64,000 nt of DNA from Nemertoderma westbladi (taxonomy: Eukaryota > Xenacoelomorpha > Nemertodermatida > Nemertodermatidae). Location: positions 1-64,000 of the forward strand of contig JAUCBJ010009125.1 of the NCBI GenBank assembly GCA_032718475.1, written 5' to 3'. Each line of letters opens with the position of its first letter. Within the stretch, counting starts at the first letter, position 1. The notes under the pieces are model-generated. The model was given only the letters and a program-made list of their open reading frames with translations. It searched no databases and was not told the DNA's origin. A program made the position numbers and the translations under genes. Below are positions 12,701 to 27,700 of the stretch, in pieces.

Positions 12701-15700
12701 TCTCTCTGCGTGAGCACTCTTATTTATTTTCCACAAAGAAGCAGATCCCCGGTATTTTTGGTGTCGCCGCACATTCTAAAATTGTTATAACTCTTGGGCG
12801 AGTTGATTAAATTTTATAAAATTAAGTGTCATACTCATCATAATTCAAAGCAATCGATTAATGGAATACAGTTGGACTCACCTTCACCCATAGATCGTCT
12901 CCTAGAGCTTCGGCGAAGTAGCGGCATCCGGGGTCCCCGACCGTCGGGTTCCCATTAAGCGTAATCCGTCGGAGTCCGCCCATCTCGTCGAGGTTCGGGA
13001 TCCGGTACCGCAACGAATTCCGCCACGCCTCCGAGTGACGCAGACTCGACTGGTGCTGCAAATAATACCAACACGGAAATCTTAAAAACTAACAGCCTTC
13101 GCACAAATTACAACAGATGCCAATATTTATGAAAAAAAGTTACAATTTTAAATAGTTAAAGCTATCAGTATTTCCGTTCAGGCATCTCCAACTTTTATAA
13201 TATTTCGAATTTCCACAAACTTTCAGTATGTATTTATGGAATAAAATTACGCGTAGTTTATATATTTCACACAGATTTCGAGATTTCAGATTCAGATTTT
13301 TCAGATTTAATTTCAATTCTTCATACAAATAAACATATAAAAGACATCGCACTACATATACAATAATATAATACAATATTAACACAGTGTATAATAAATG
13401 TAATGGCTAATCTATTGAACTCATTAAGCTTCCTTATTCAGTCCAACTTTCAATCGGATCGCGAAAGAAGCTAAACGGAAGTGCGTCATCCGAGTTATAC
13501 AAGGAGTTTGGGTAATGAAGTATTTCGTACCGAGGATGGGATGTACCCAGCCAAGAAACTGTTTATCGTTTAGTACCACCACCACCACCATACGCATTGA
13601 GACAAAAGGAAACAAGGCAAATAATAGGTTGATGATGGAGTGGCTAGCAGTATGCTGAGTGGGGGAGTAGGGTGCTTGGATACCAAGCTGGCTTTACTGA
13701 GGCATATGACAACCAACCAATAACTACAACATTCGGCAGCTCAAATGCACACTACTACTGCCGCGGATAAGTGTCTTTTATTCTACGCTTCTTTAAGGTA
13801 TTAATAATTTATTACGTAGATTTTAGATAACTATATATTTTGTTCAAATTTGAACGCCGGGATATAATGTAAAACTATTATCTGAATTATTAATGCGACC
13901 GAACATATGATGGCTAAAACTCCAACGGCAGCAGACAAAAACGTCATTGCCCTAAATAATCTCCGCGACACTATGTATTTATGTAATTTCAGAGTGTCAG
14001 TGGACGGCGACTGGTTGTGTTTAAGGGAGCTGGATGACGTCACTGTTACAGACAGTCATCCAAAACGTCGCAACAGTCCATCAGGTTAGTTAGTAGGTCA
14101 GGTCGTGTCTTGTTACCGGTACTAATAGTATATCGCCTACCCTGTATGTGTTTGTTACCGGTACTAATAGTATATCGCCTACAATGTATGTGTTTGTTAC
14201 CGGTACTAATAGTATATCGCCTACCATGTATGTGTTTGTTACCGGTACTAATAGTATATCGCCTACAATGTATGTGTTTGTTACCGGTACTAATAGTATA
14301 TCGCCTACAATGTATGTGTTTGTTACCGGTACTAATAGTATATCGCCTATCCTGTATGTGTTTGTTACCGGTACTAATAGTATATCGTCTACAATGTATG
14401 TGTTTGTTACCGGTACTAATAGTATATCGCCTACCATGTATGTGTTTGTTACCGGTACTAATAGTATATCGCCTACCCTGTATGTGTTTGTTACCGGTAC
14501 TAATAGTATATCGCCTACCCTGTATGTGTTTGTTACCGGTACTAATAGTATATCGCCTACCCTGTATGTGTTTGTTACCGGTACTAATAGTATATCGCCT
14601 ACCCTGTATGTGTTTGTTACCGGTACTAATAGTATATCGCCTACCCTGTATGTGTTTGTTACCGGTACTAATAGTATATCGCCTACCCTGTATGTGTTTG
14701 TTACCGGTACTAATAGTATATCACATACCACGTATGTGTTTGTTACCGGTACTAATAGTATATCGCCTACCCTGTATGTGTTTGTTACCGGTACTAATAG
14801 TATATCGCCTACCATGTATGTGTTTGTTACCGGTACTAATAGTATATCGCCTACCATGTATGTGTTTGTTACCGGTACTAATAGTATATCGCCTACAATG
14901 TATGTGTTTGTTACCGGCACTAATAGTATATCGCCTACAATGTATGTGTTTGTTACCGGTACTAATAGTATATCGCCTACCATGTATGTGTTTGTTACCG
15001 GTACTAATAGTATATCGCCTACAATGTATGTGTTTGTTACCGGTAATAATAGTATATCGCCTACCATATATGTGTTTGTTAGATTGTTACCGGTACTAAT
15101 AGTATATCGCCTATCCTGTATGTGTTTGTTACCGGTACTAATAGTATATCGCCTACAATGTATGTGTTTGTTACCGGTACTAATAGTATATCGTCTACCA
15201 TGTATGTGTTTGTTACCGGTACTAATAGTATATCGCCTACCATGTATGTGTTTGTTACCGGTACTAATAGTATATCGCCTACCATGTATGTGTTTGTTAC
15301 CGGTACTAATAGTATATCGCCTACCCTGTATGTGTTTGTTACCGGTACTAATAGTATATCGTCTACCATGTGTGTGTTTGTTACCGGTACTAATAGTATA
15401 TCGTCTACCATGTGTGTGTTTGTTACCGGTACTAATAGTATATCGTCTACCATGTGTGTGTTTGTTACCGGTACTAATAGTATATCGTCTACCATGTGTG
15501 TGTTTGTTACCGGTACTAATAGTATATCGTCTACCATGTGTGTGTTTGTTACCGGTACTAATAGTATATCGCCTACCATGTATGTGTTTGTTACCGGTAC
15601 TAATAGTATATCGCCTACCCTGTATGTGTTTGTTACCGGTACTAATGGTATATCGCCTACAATGTATGTGTTTGTTACCGGTACTAATAGTATATCGCCT

Positions 15701-18700
15701 ACCATGTATGTGTTTGTTACCGGTACTAATAGTATATCGCCTACAATGTATGTGTTTGTTACCGGTACTAATAGTATATCGCCTATCCTGTATGTGTTTG
15801 TTACCGGTACTAATGGTATATCGCCTACAATGTATGTGTTTGTTACCGGTACTAATAGTATATCGCCTACCATGTATGTGTTTGTTACCGGTACTAATGG
15901 TATATCGCCTACAATGTATGTGTTTGTTACCGGTACTAATAGTATATCGCCTACCATGTATATGTTTGTTACCGGTACTAATAGTATATCGCCTATCCTG
16001 TATGTGTTCGTTACCGGTACTAATAGTATATCGCCTACAATGTATGTGTTTGTTACCGGTACTAATAGTATATCGCCTACCATGTATATGTTTGTTACCG
16101 GTACTAATAGTATATCGCCTACCCTGTATGTGTTTGTTACCGGTACTAATAGTATATCGCCTACCCTGTATGTGTTTGTTACCGGTACTAATAGTATATC
16201 ACATACCACGTATGTGTTTGTTACCGGTACTAATAGTATATCGCCTACAATGTATGTGTTTGTTACCGGTACTAATAGTATATCGCCTATCCTGTATGTG
16301 TTTGTTACCGGTACTAATAGTATATCGCCTACCATGTATGTGTTTGTTACCGGTACTAATAGTATATCACATACCACGTATGTGTTTGTTACCGGTACTA
16401 ATAGTATATCGCCTACCCTGTATGTGTTTGTTAACGGTACTAATAGTATATCGCCTACCATGTATGTGTTTGTTACCGGTACTAATAGTATATCACATAC
16501 CACGTATGTGTTTGTTACCGGTACTAATAGTATATCGCCTACCCTGTATGTGTTTGTTACCGGTACTAATAGTATATCGCCTACCCTGTATGTGTTTGTT
16601 ACCGGTACTAATAGTATATCGCCTACAATGTATGTGTTTGTTACCGGTACTAATAGTATATCGCCTACCCTGTATGTGTTTGTTACCGGTACTAATAGTA
16701 TATCGCCTACCCTGTATATGTTTGTTACCGGTACTAATAGTATATCGCCTACCATGTATGTGTTTGTTACCGGTACTAATAGTATATCGCCTACAATATA
16801 TGTGTTTGTTACCGGTACTAATAGTATATCACCTACCCTGTATATGTTTGTTACCGGTACTAATAGTATATCGCCTACCATATATATAGATTGTTACCGG
16901 CACTAATAGTATATCACCTACCCTGTATGTGTTGTTACCGGTACTAATAGTATATCGCCTACCCTGTATGTGTTTGTTACCGGTACTAATAGTATATCGC
17001 CTACCCTGTATGTGTTTGTTACCGGTACTAATAGTATATCGCCTACCCTGTATGTGTTTGTTACCGGTAATAATAGTATATCGCCTATCCTGTATGTGTT
17101 TGTTACCGGTACTAATAGTATATCGCCTACCCTGTATGTGTTTGTTACCGGTAATAATAGTATATCGCCTATCCTGTATGTGTTTGTTACCGGTACTAAT
17201 AATATATCGCCTACCCTGTATGTGTTTGTTACCGGTACTAATAGTATATCGCCTACCCTGTATGTGTTTGTTACCGGTACTAATAGTATATCGCCTACCC
17301 TGTATGTGTTTGTTACCGGTACTAATAGTATATCGCCTACCCTGTATGTGTTGTTACCGGTACTAATAGTATATCGCCTACCCTGTATGTGTTTGTTACC
17401 GGTACTAATAGTATATCGCCTACCCTGTATGTGTTTGTTACCGGTACTAATAGTATATCGCCTACCCTGTATGTGTTTGTTACCGGTAATAATAGTATAT
17501 CGCCTATCCTGTATGTGTTTGTTACCGGTACTAATAGTATATCACCTACCCTGTATGTGTTTGTTACCGGTACTAATAGTATATCACCTACCCTGTATGT
17601 GTTGTTACCGGTACTAATAGTATATTGCCTACCCTGTATGTGTTTGTTACCGGTAATAATAGTATATCGCCTATCCTGTATGTGTTTGTTACCGGTACTA
17701 ATAGTATATCGCCTACAATGTATGTGTTTGTTACCGGTACTAATAGTATATCGCCTACCCTGTATGTGTTTGTTACCGGTAATAATAGTATATCGCCTAT
17801 CCTGTATGTGTTTGTTACCGGTACTAATAGTATATCGCCTACAATGTATGTGTTTGTTACCGGTACTAATAGTATATCGCCTACCCTGTATGTGTTTGTT
17901 ACCGGTACTAATAGTATATCGCCTACCCTGTATGTGTTTGTTACCGGTACTAATAGTATATCGCCTACAATGTATGTGTTTGTTACCGGTACTAATAGTA
18001 TATCGCCTACCCTGTATGTGTTTGTTACCGGTAATAATAGTATATCGCCTATCCTGTATGTGTTTGTTACCGGTACTAATAGTATATCGCCTACCCTGTA
18101 TGTGTTTGTTACCGGTACTAATAGTATATCGCCTACAATGTATGTGTTTGTTACCGGTACTAATAGTATATCGCCTACCATGTATGTGTTTGTTACCGGT
18201 ACTAATAGTATATCGCCTACCATGTATGTGTTTGTTACCGGTACTAATAGTATATCGCCTACCCTGTATGTGTTTGTTACCGGTACTAATAGTATATCGT
18301 CTACCATGTGTGTGTTTGTTACCGGTACTAATAGTATATCGTCTACCATGTGTGTGTTTGTTACCGGTACTAATAGTATATCGTCTACCATGTGTGTGTT
18401 TGTTACCGGTACTAATAGTATATCGTCTACCATGTGTGTGTTTGTTACCGGTACTAATAGTATATCGTCTACCATGTGTGTGTTTGTTACCGGTACTAAT
18501 AGTATATCGCCTACCATGTATGTGTTTGTTACCGGTACTAATAGTATATCGCCTACCCTGTATGTGTTTGTTACCGGTACTAATGGTATATCGCCTACAA
18601 TGTATGTGTTTGTTACCGGTACTAATAGTATATCGCCTACCATGTATGTGTTTGTTACCGGTACTAATAGTATATCGCCTACAATGTATGTGTTTGTTAC

Positions 18701-21700
18701 CGGTACTAATAGTATATCGCCTATCCTGTATGTGTTTGTTACCGGTACTAATGGTATATCGCCTACAATGTATGTGTTTGTTACCGGTACTAATAGTATA
18801 TCGCCTACCATGTATGTGTTTGTTACCGGTACTAATGGTATATCGCCTACAATGTATGTGTTTGTTACCGGTACTAATAGTATATCGCCTACCATGTATA
18901 TGTTTGTTACCGGTACTAATAGTATATCGCCTATCCTGTATGTGTTCGTTACCGGTACTAATAGTATATCGCCTACAATGTATGTGTTTGTTACCGGTAC
19001 TAATAGTATATCGCCTACCATGTATATGTTTGTTACCGGTACTAATAGTATATCGCCTACCCTGTATGTGTTTGTTACCGGTACTAATAGTATATCGCCT
19101 ACCCTGTATGTGTTTGTTACCGGTACTAATAGTATATCACATACCACGTATGTGTTTGTTACCGGTACTAATAGTATATCGCCTACAATGTATGTGTTTG
19201 TTACCGGTACTAATAGTATATCGCCTATCCTGTATGTGTTTGTTACCGGTACTAATAGTATATCGCCTACCATGTATGTGTTTGTTACCGGTACTAATAG
19301 TATATCACATACCACGTATGTGTTTGTTACCGGTACTAATAGTATATCGCCTACCCTGTATGTGTTTGTTAACGGTACTAATAGTATATCGCCTACCATG
19401 TATGTGTTTGTTACCGGTACTAATAGTATATCACATACCACGTATGTGTTTGTTACCGGTACTAATAGTATATCGCCTACCCTGTATGTGTTTGTTACCG
19501 GTACTAATAGTATATCGCCTACCCTGTATGTGTTTGTTACCGGTACTAATAGTATATCGCCTACAATGTATGTGTTTGTTACCGGTACTAATAGTATATC
19601 GCCTACCCTGTATGTGTTTGTTACCGGTACTAATAGTATATCGCCTACCCTGTATATGTTTGTTACCGGTACTAATAGTATATCGCCTACCATGTATGTG
19701 TTTGTTACCGGTACTAATAGTATATCGCCTACAATATATGTGTTTGTTACCGGTACTAATAGTATATCACCTACCCTGTATATGTTTGTTACCGGTACTA
19801 ATAGTATATCGCCTACCATATATATAGTTGTTACCGGCACTAATAGTATATCACCTACCCTGTATGTGTTGTTACCGGTACTAATAGTATATCGCCTACC
19901 CTGTATGTGTTTGTTACCGGTACTAATAGTATATCGCCTACCCTGTATGTGTTTGTTACNNNNNNNNNNNNNNNNNNNNNNNNNNNNNNNNNNNNNNNNN
20001 NNNNNNNNNNNNNNNNNNNNNNNNNNNNNNNNNNNNNNNNNNNNNNNNNNNNNNNNNNNTAGTATATCGCCTACCCTGTATGTGTTTGTTACCGGTACTA
20101 ATGGTATATCGCCTACAATGTATGTGTTTGTTACCGGTACTAATAGTATATCGCCTACCATGTATGTGTTTGTTACCGGTACTAATAGTATATCGCCTAC
20201 AATGTATGTGTTTGTTACCGGTACTAATAGTATATCGCCTATCCTGTATGTGTTTGTTACCGGTACTAATGGTATATCGCCTACAATGTATGTGTTTGTT
20301 ACCGGTACTAATAGTATATCGCCTACCATGTATGTGTTTGTTACCGGTACTAATGGTATATCGCCTACAATGTATGTGTTTGTTACCGGTACTAATAGTA
20401 TATCGCCTACCATGTATATGTTTGTTACCGGTACTAATAGTATATCGCCTATCCTGTATGTGTTCGTTACCGGTACTAATAGTATATCGCCTACAATGTA
20501 TGTGTTTGTTACCGGTACTAATAGTATATCGCCTACCATGTATATGTTTGTTACCGGTACTAATAGTATATCGCCTACCCTGTATGTGTTTGTTACCGGT
20601 ACTAATAGTATATCGCCTACCCTGTATGTGTTTGTTACCGGTACTAATAGTATATCACATACCACGTATGTGTTTGTTACCGGTACTAATAGTATATCGC
20701 CTACAATGTATGTGTTTGTTACCGGTACTAATAGTATATCGCCTATCCTGTATGTGTTTGTTACCGGTACTAATAGTATATCGCCTACCATGTATGTGTT
20801 TGTTACCGGTACTAATAGTATATCACATACCACGTATGTGTTTGTTACCGGTACTAATAGTATATCGCCTACCCTGTATGTGTTTGTTAACGGTACTAAT
20901 AGTATATCGCCTACCATGTATGTGTTTGTTACCGGTACTAATAGTATATCACATACCACGTATGTGTTTGTTACCGGTACTAATAGTATATCGCCTACCC
21001 TGTATGTGTTTGTTACCGGTACTAATAGTATATCGCCTACCCTGTATGTGTTTGTTACCGGTACTAATAGTATATCGCCTACAATGTATGTGTTTGTTAC
21101 CGGTACTAATAGTATATCGCCTACCCTGTATGTGTTTGTTACCGGTACTAATAGTATATCGCCTACCCTGTATATGTTTGTTACCGGTACTAATAGTATA
21201 TCGCCTACCATGTATGTGTTTGTTACCGGTACTAATAGTATATCGCCTACAATATATGTGTTTGTTACCGGTACTAATAGTATATCACCTACCCTGTATA
21301 TGTTTGTTACCGGTACTAATAGTATATCGCCTACCATATATATAGATTGTTACCGGCACTAATAGTATATCACCTACCCTGTATGTGTTGTTACCGGTAC
21401 TAATAGTATATCGCCTACCCTGTATGTGTTTGTTACCGGTACTAATAGTATATCGCCTACCCTGTATGTGTTTGTTACCGGTACTAATAGTATATCGCCT
21501 ACCCTGTATGTGTTTGTTACCGGTAATAATAGTATATCGCCTATCCTGTATGTGTTTGTTACCGGTACTAATAGTATATCGCCTACCCTGTATGTGTTTG
21601 TTACCGGTAATAATAGTATATCGCCTATCCTGTATGTGTTTGTTACCGGTACTAATAGTATATCGCCTACCCTGTATGTGTTTGTTACCAGTAATAATAG

Positions 21701-24700
21701 TATATCGCCTATCCTGTATGTGTTTGTTACCGGTACTAATAGTATATCGCCTACCCTGTATGTGTTTGTTACCGGTACTAATAGTATATCGCCTACCCTG
21801 TATGTGTTTGTTACCGGTACTAATAGTATATCGCCTACCCTGTATGTGTTTGTTACCGGTAATAATAGTATATCGCCTATCCTGTATGTGTTTGTTACCG
21901 GTACTAATAATATATCGCCTACCCTGTATGTGTTTGTTACCGGTACTAATAGTATATCGCCTACCCTGTATGTGTTTGTTACCGGTACTAATAGTATATC
22001 GCCTACCCTGTATGTGTTTGTTACCGGTACTAATAGTATATCGCCTACCCTGTATGTGTTGTTACCGGTACTAATAGTATATCGCCTACCCTGTATGTGT
22101 TTGTTACCGGTACTAATAGTATATCGCCTACCCTGTATGTGTTTGTTACCGGTACTAATAGTATATCGCCTACCCTGTATGTGTTTGTTACCGGTAATAA
22201 TAGTATATCGCCTATCCTGTATGTGTTTGTTACCGGTACTAATAGTATATCACCTACCCTGTATGTGTTTGTTACCGGTACTAATAGTATATCACCTACC
22301 CTGTATGTGTTGTTACCGGTACTAATAGTATATCGCCTACCCTGTATGTGTTTGTTACCGGTAATAATAGTATATCGCCTATCCTGTATGTGTTTGTTAC
22401 CAGTACTAATAGTATATCGCCTACAATGTATGTGTTTGTTACCGGTACTAATAGTATATCGCCTACCCTGTATGTGTTTGTTACCGGTAATAATAGTATA
22501 TCGCCTATCCTGTATGTGTTTGTTACCGGTACTAATAGTATATCGCCTACAATGTATGTGTTTGTTACCGGTACTAATAGTATATCGCCTACCCTGTATG
22601 TGTTTGTTACCGGTACTAATAGAATATCGCCTACCCTGTATGTGTTTGTTACCGGTACTAATAGTATATCGCCTACAATGTATGTGTTTGTTACCGGTAC
22701 TAATAGTATATCGCCTACCCTGTATGTGTTTGTTACCGGTAATAATAGTATATCGCCTATCCTGTATGTGTTTGTTACCGGTACTAATAGTATATCGCCT
22801 ACCCTGTATGTGTTTGTTACCGGTACTAATAGTATATCGCCTACAATGTATGTGTTTGTTACCGGTACTAATAGTATATCGCCTACCCTGTATGTGTTTG
22901 TTACCGGTAATAATAGTATATCGCCTATCCTGTATGTGTTTGTTACCGGTACTAATAGTATATCACCTACCCTGTATGTGTTTGTTACCGGTACTAATAG
23001 TATATCGCCTACCCTGTATGTGTTTGTTACCGGTAATAATAGTATATCGCCTATCCTGTATGTGTTTGTTACCGGTACTAATAGTATATCGCCTACAATG
23101 TATGTGTTTGTTACCGGTACTAATAGTATATCGCCTACCCTGTATGTGTTTGTTACCGGTAATAATAGTATATCGCCTATCCTGTATGTGTTTGTTACCG
23201 GTACTAATAGTATATCGCCTATCATGTATGTGTTTGTTACCGGTAATAATAGTATATCGCCTATCCTGTATGTGTTTGTTACCGGTACTAATAGTATATC
23301 GCCTACCATGTATGTGTTTGTTACCGGTACTAATAGTATATCGCCTACCCTGTATGTGTTTGTTACCGGTACTAATAGTATATCACCTACCCTGTATGTG
23401 TTTGTTACCGGTACTAATAGTATATCGTCTACCATGTATGTGTTTGTTACCGGTACTAATAGTATATCGCCTACCATATATGTGTTTGTTAGATTGTTAC
23501 CGGTACTAATAGTATATCGCCTACCATATATGTGTTTGTTACCGGTACTAATAGTATATCGCCTACAATGTGTGTGTTTGTTACCGGTACTAATAGTATA
23601 TCGCCTACCCTGTATGTGTTTGTTACCGGTACTAATAGTATATCGCCTACCACGAATGTGTTTGTTAGATTGTTACCGGTACTAATAGTATATCGCCTAC
23701 CCTGTATGTGTTTGTTACCGGTACTAATAGTATATCGCCTACCATATATGTGTTTGTTACCGGTACTAATAGTATATCGCCTACCCTGTATGTGTTTGTT
23801 ACCGGTACTAATAGTATATCGCCTACCCTGTATGTGTTTGTTACCGGTAATAATAGTATATCGCCTATCCTGTATGTGTTTGTTACCGGTACTAATAATA
23901 TATCGCCTACCCTGTATGTGTTTGTTACTGGTACTAATAGTATATCGCCTACCATATATGTGTTTGTTACCGGTACTAATAGTATATCGCCTACCCTGTA
24001 TGTGTTTGTTACCGGTACTAATAGTATATCGCCTACCCTGTATGTGTTTGTTACCGGTACTAATAGTATATCGCCTACCCTGTATGTGTTTGTTACCGGT
24101 AATAATAGTATATCGCCTATCCTGTATGTGTTTGTTACCGGTACTAATGGTATATCGCCTACAATGTATGTGTTTGTTACCGGTACTAATAGTATATCGC
24201 CTACCCTGTATGTGTTTGTTACCGGTAATAATAGTATATCACCTACCATGTATGTGTTTGTTACCGGTAATAATAGTATATCGCCTATCCTGTATGTGTT
24301 TGTTACCGGTACTAATAGTATATCACCTACCCTGTATGTGTTTGTTACCGGTACTAATAGTATATCACCTACCCTGTATGTGTTGTTACCGGTACTAATA
24401 GTATATCGCCTATCCTGTATGTGTTTGTTACCGGTACTAATAGTATATCGCCTACCCTGTATGTGTTTGTTACCGGTACTAATAGTATATCGCCTACCCT
24501 GTATGTGTTTGTTACCGGTACTAATAGTATATCGCCTACCCTGTATGTGTTTGTTACCGGTAATAATAGTATATCGCCTATCCTGTATGTGTTTGTTACC
24601 GGTACTAATAATATATCGCCTACCCTGTATGTGTTTGTTACCGGTACTAATAGTATATCGCCTACCCTGTATGTGTTTGTTACCGGTACTAATAGTATAT

Positions 24701-27700
24701 CGCCTACCCTGTATGTGTTTGTTACCGGTACTAATAGTATATCGCCTACCCTGTATGTGTTGTTACCGGTACTAATAGTATATCGCCTACCCTGTATGTG
24801 TTTGTTACCGGTACTAATAGTATATCGCCTACCCTGTATGTGTTTGTTACCGGTACTAATAGTATATCGCCTACCCTGTATGTGTTTGTTACCGGTAATA
24901 ATAGTATATCGCCTATCCTGTATGTGTTTGTTACCGGTACTAATAGTATATCACCTACCCTGTATGTGTTTGTTACCGGTACTAATAGTATATCACCTAC
25001 CCTGTATGTGTTGTTACCGGTACTAATAGTATATCGCCTACCCTGTATGTGTTTGTTACCGGTAATAATAGTATATCACATACCACGTATGTGTTTGTTA
25101 CCGGTACTAATAGTATATCGCCTACCCTGTATGTGTTTGTTACCGGTACTAATAGTATATCGCCTACCCTGTATGTGTTTGTTACCGGTACTAATAGTAT
25201 ATCGCCTACAATGTATGTGTTTGTTACCGGTACTAATAGTATATCGCCTACCCTGTATGTGTTTGTTACCGGTACTAATAGTATATCGCCTACCCTGTAT
25301 ATGTTTGTTACCGGTACTAATAGTATATCGCCTACCATGTATGTGTTTGTTACCGGTACTAATAGTATATCGCCTACAATATATGTGTTTGTTACCGGTA
25401 CTAATAGTATATCACCTACCCTGTATATGTTTGTTACCGGTACTAATAGTATATCGCCTACCATATATATAGATTGTTACCGGCACTAATAGTATATCAC
25501 CTACCCTGTATGTGTTGTTACCGGTACTAATAGTATATCGCCTACCCTGTATGTGTTTGTTACCGGTACTAATAGTATATCGCCTACCCTGTATGTGTTT
25601 GTTACCGGTACTAATAGTATATCGCCTACCCTGTATGTGTTTGTTACCGGTAATAATAGTATATCGCCTATCCTGTATGTGTTTGTTACCGGTACTAATA
25701 GTATATCGCCTACCCTGTATGTGTTTGTTACCGGTAATAATAGTATATCGCCTATCCTGTATGTGTTTGTTACCGGTACTAATAATATATCGCCTACCCT
25801 GTATGTGTTTGTTACCGGTACTAATAGTATATCGCCTACCCTGTATGTGTTTGTTACCGGTACTAATAGTATATCGCCTACCCTGTATGTGTTTGTTACC
25901 GGTACTAATAGTATATCGCCTACCCTGTATGTGTTGTTACCGGTACTAATAGTATATCGCCTACCCTGTATGTGTTTGTTACCGGTACTAATAGTATATC
26001 GCCTACCCTGTATGTGTTTGTTACCGGTACTAATAGTATATCGCCTACCCTGTATGTGTTTGTTACCGGTAATAATAGTATATCGCCTATCCTGTATGTG
26101 TTTGTTACCGGTACTAATAGTATATCACCTACCCTGTATGTGTTTGTTACCGGTACTAATAGTATATCACCTACCCTGTATGTGTTGTTACCGGTACTAA
26201 TAGTATATTGCCTACCCTGTATGTGTTTGTTACCGGTAATAATAGTATATCGCCTATCCTGTATGTGTTTGTTACCGGTACTAATAGTATATCGCCTACA
26301 ATGTATGTGTTTGTTACCGGTACTAATAGTATATCGCCTACCCTGTATGTGTTTGTTACCGGTAATAATAGTATATCGCCTATCCTGTATGTGTTTGTTA
26401 CCGGTACTAATAGTATATCGCCTACAATGTATGTGTTTGTTACCGGTACTAATAGTATATCGCCTACCCTGTATGTGTTTGTTACCGGTACTAATAGTAT
26501 ATCGCCTACCCTGTATGTGTTTGTTACCGGTACTAATAGTATATCGCCTACAATGTATGTGTTTGTTACCGGTACTAATAGTATATCGCCTACCCTGTAT
26601 GTGTTTGTTACCGGTAATAATAGTATATCGCCTATCCTGTATGTGTTTGTTACCGGTACTAATAGTATATCGCCTACCCTGTATGTGTTTGTTACCGGTA
26701 CTAATAGTATATCGCCTACAATGTATGTGTTTGTTACCGGTACTAATAGTATATCGCCTACCATGTATGTGTTTGTTACCGGTACTAATAGTATATCGCC
26801 TACCATGTATGTGTTTGTTACCGGTACTAATAGTATATCGCCTACCCTGTATGTGTTTGTTACCGGTACTAATAGTATATCGTCTACCATGTGTGTGTTT
26901 GTTACCGGTACTAATAGTATATCGTCTACCATGTGTGTGTTTGTTACCGGTACTAATAGTATATCGTCTACCATGTGTGTGTTTGTTACCGGTACTAATA
27001 GTATATCGTCTACCATGTGTGTGTTTGTTACCGGTACTAATAGTATATCGTCTACCATGTGTGTGTTTGTTACCGGTACTAATAGTATATCGCCTACCAT
27101 GTATGTGTTTGTTACCGGTACTAATAGTATATCGCCTACCCTGTATGTGTTTGTTACCGGTACTAATGGTATATCGCCTACAATGTATGTGTTTGTTACC
27201 GGTACTAATAGTATATCGCCTACCATGTATGTGTTTGTTACCGGTACTAATAGTATATCGCCTACAATGTATGTGTTTGTTACCGGTACTAATAGTATAT
27301 CGCCTATCCTGTATGTGTTTGTTACCGGTACTAATGGTATATCGCCTACAATGTATGTGTTTGTTACCGGTACTAATAGTATATCGCCTACCATGTATGT
27401 GTTTGTTACCGGTACTAATGGTATATCGCCTACAATGTATGTGTTTGTTACCGGTACTAATAGTATATCGCCTACCATGTATATGTTTGTTACCGGTACT
27501 AATAGTATATCGCCTATCCTGTATGTGTTCGTTACCGGTACTAATAGTATATCGCCTACAATGTATGTGTTTGTTACCGGTACTAATAGTATATCGCCTA
27601 CCATGTATATGTTTGTTACCGGTACTAATAGTATATCGCCTACCCTGTATGTGTTTGTTACCGGTACTAATAGTATATCGCCTACCCTGTATGTGTTTGT

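Noticed and set aside
13831-14043. Minus-strand hydrophobic frame that looks like a membrane segment
   Set aside because: It is the antisense of RUFY exon 1, whose sense translation matches RUFY3 strongly.
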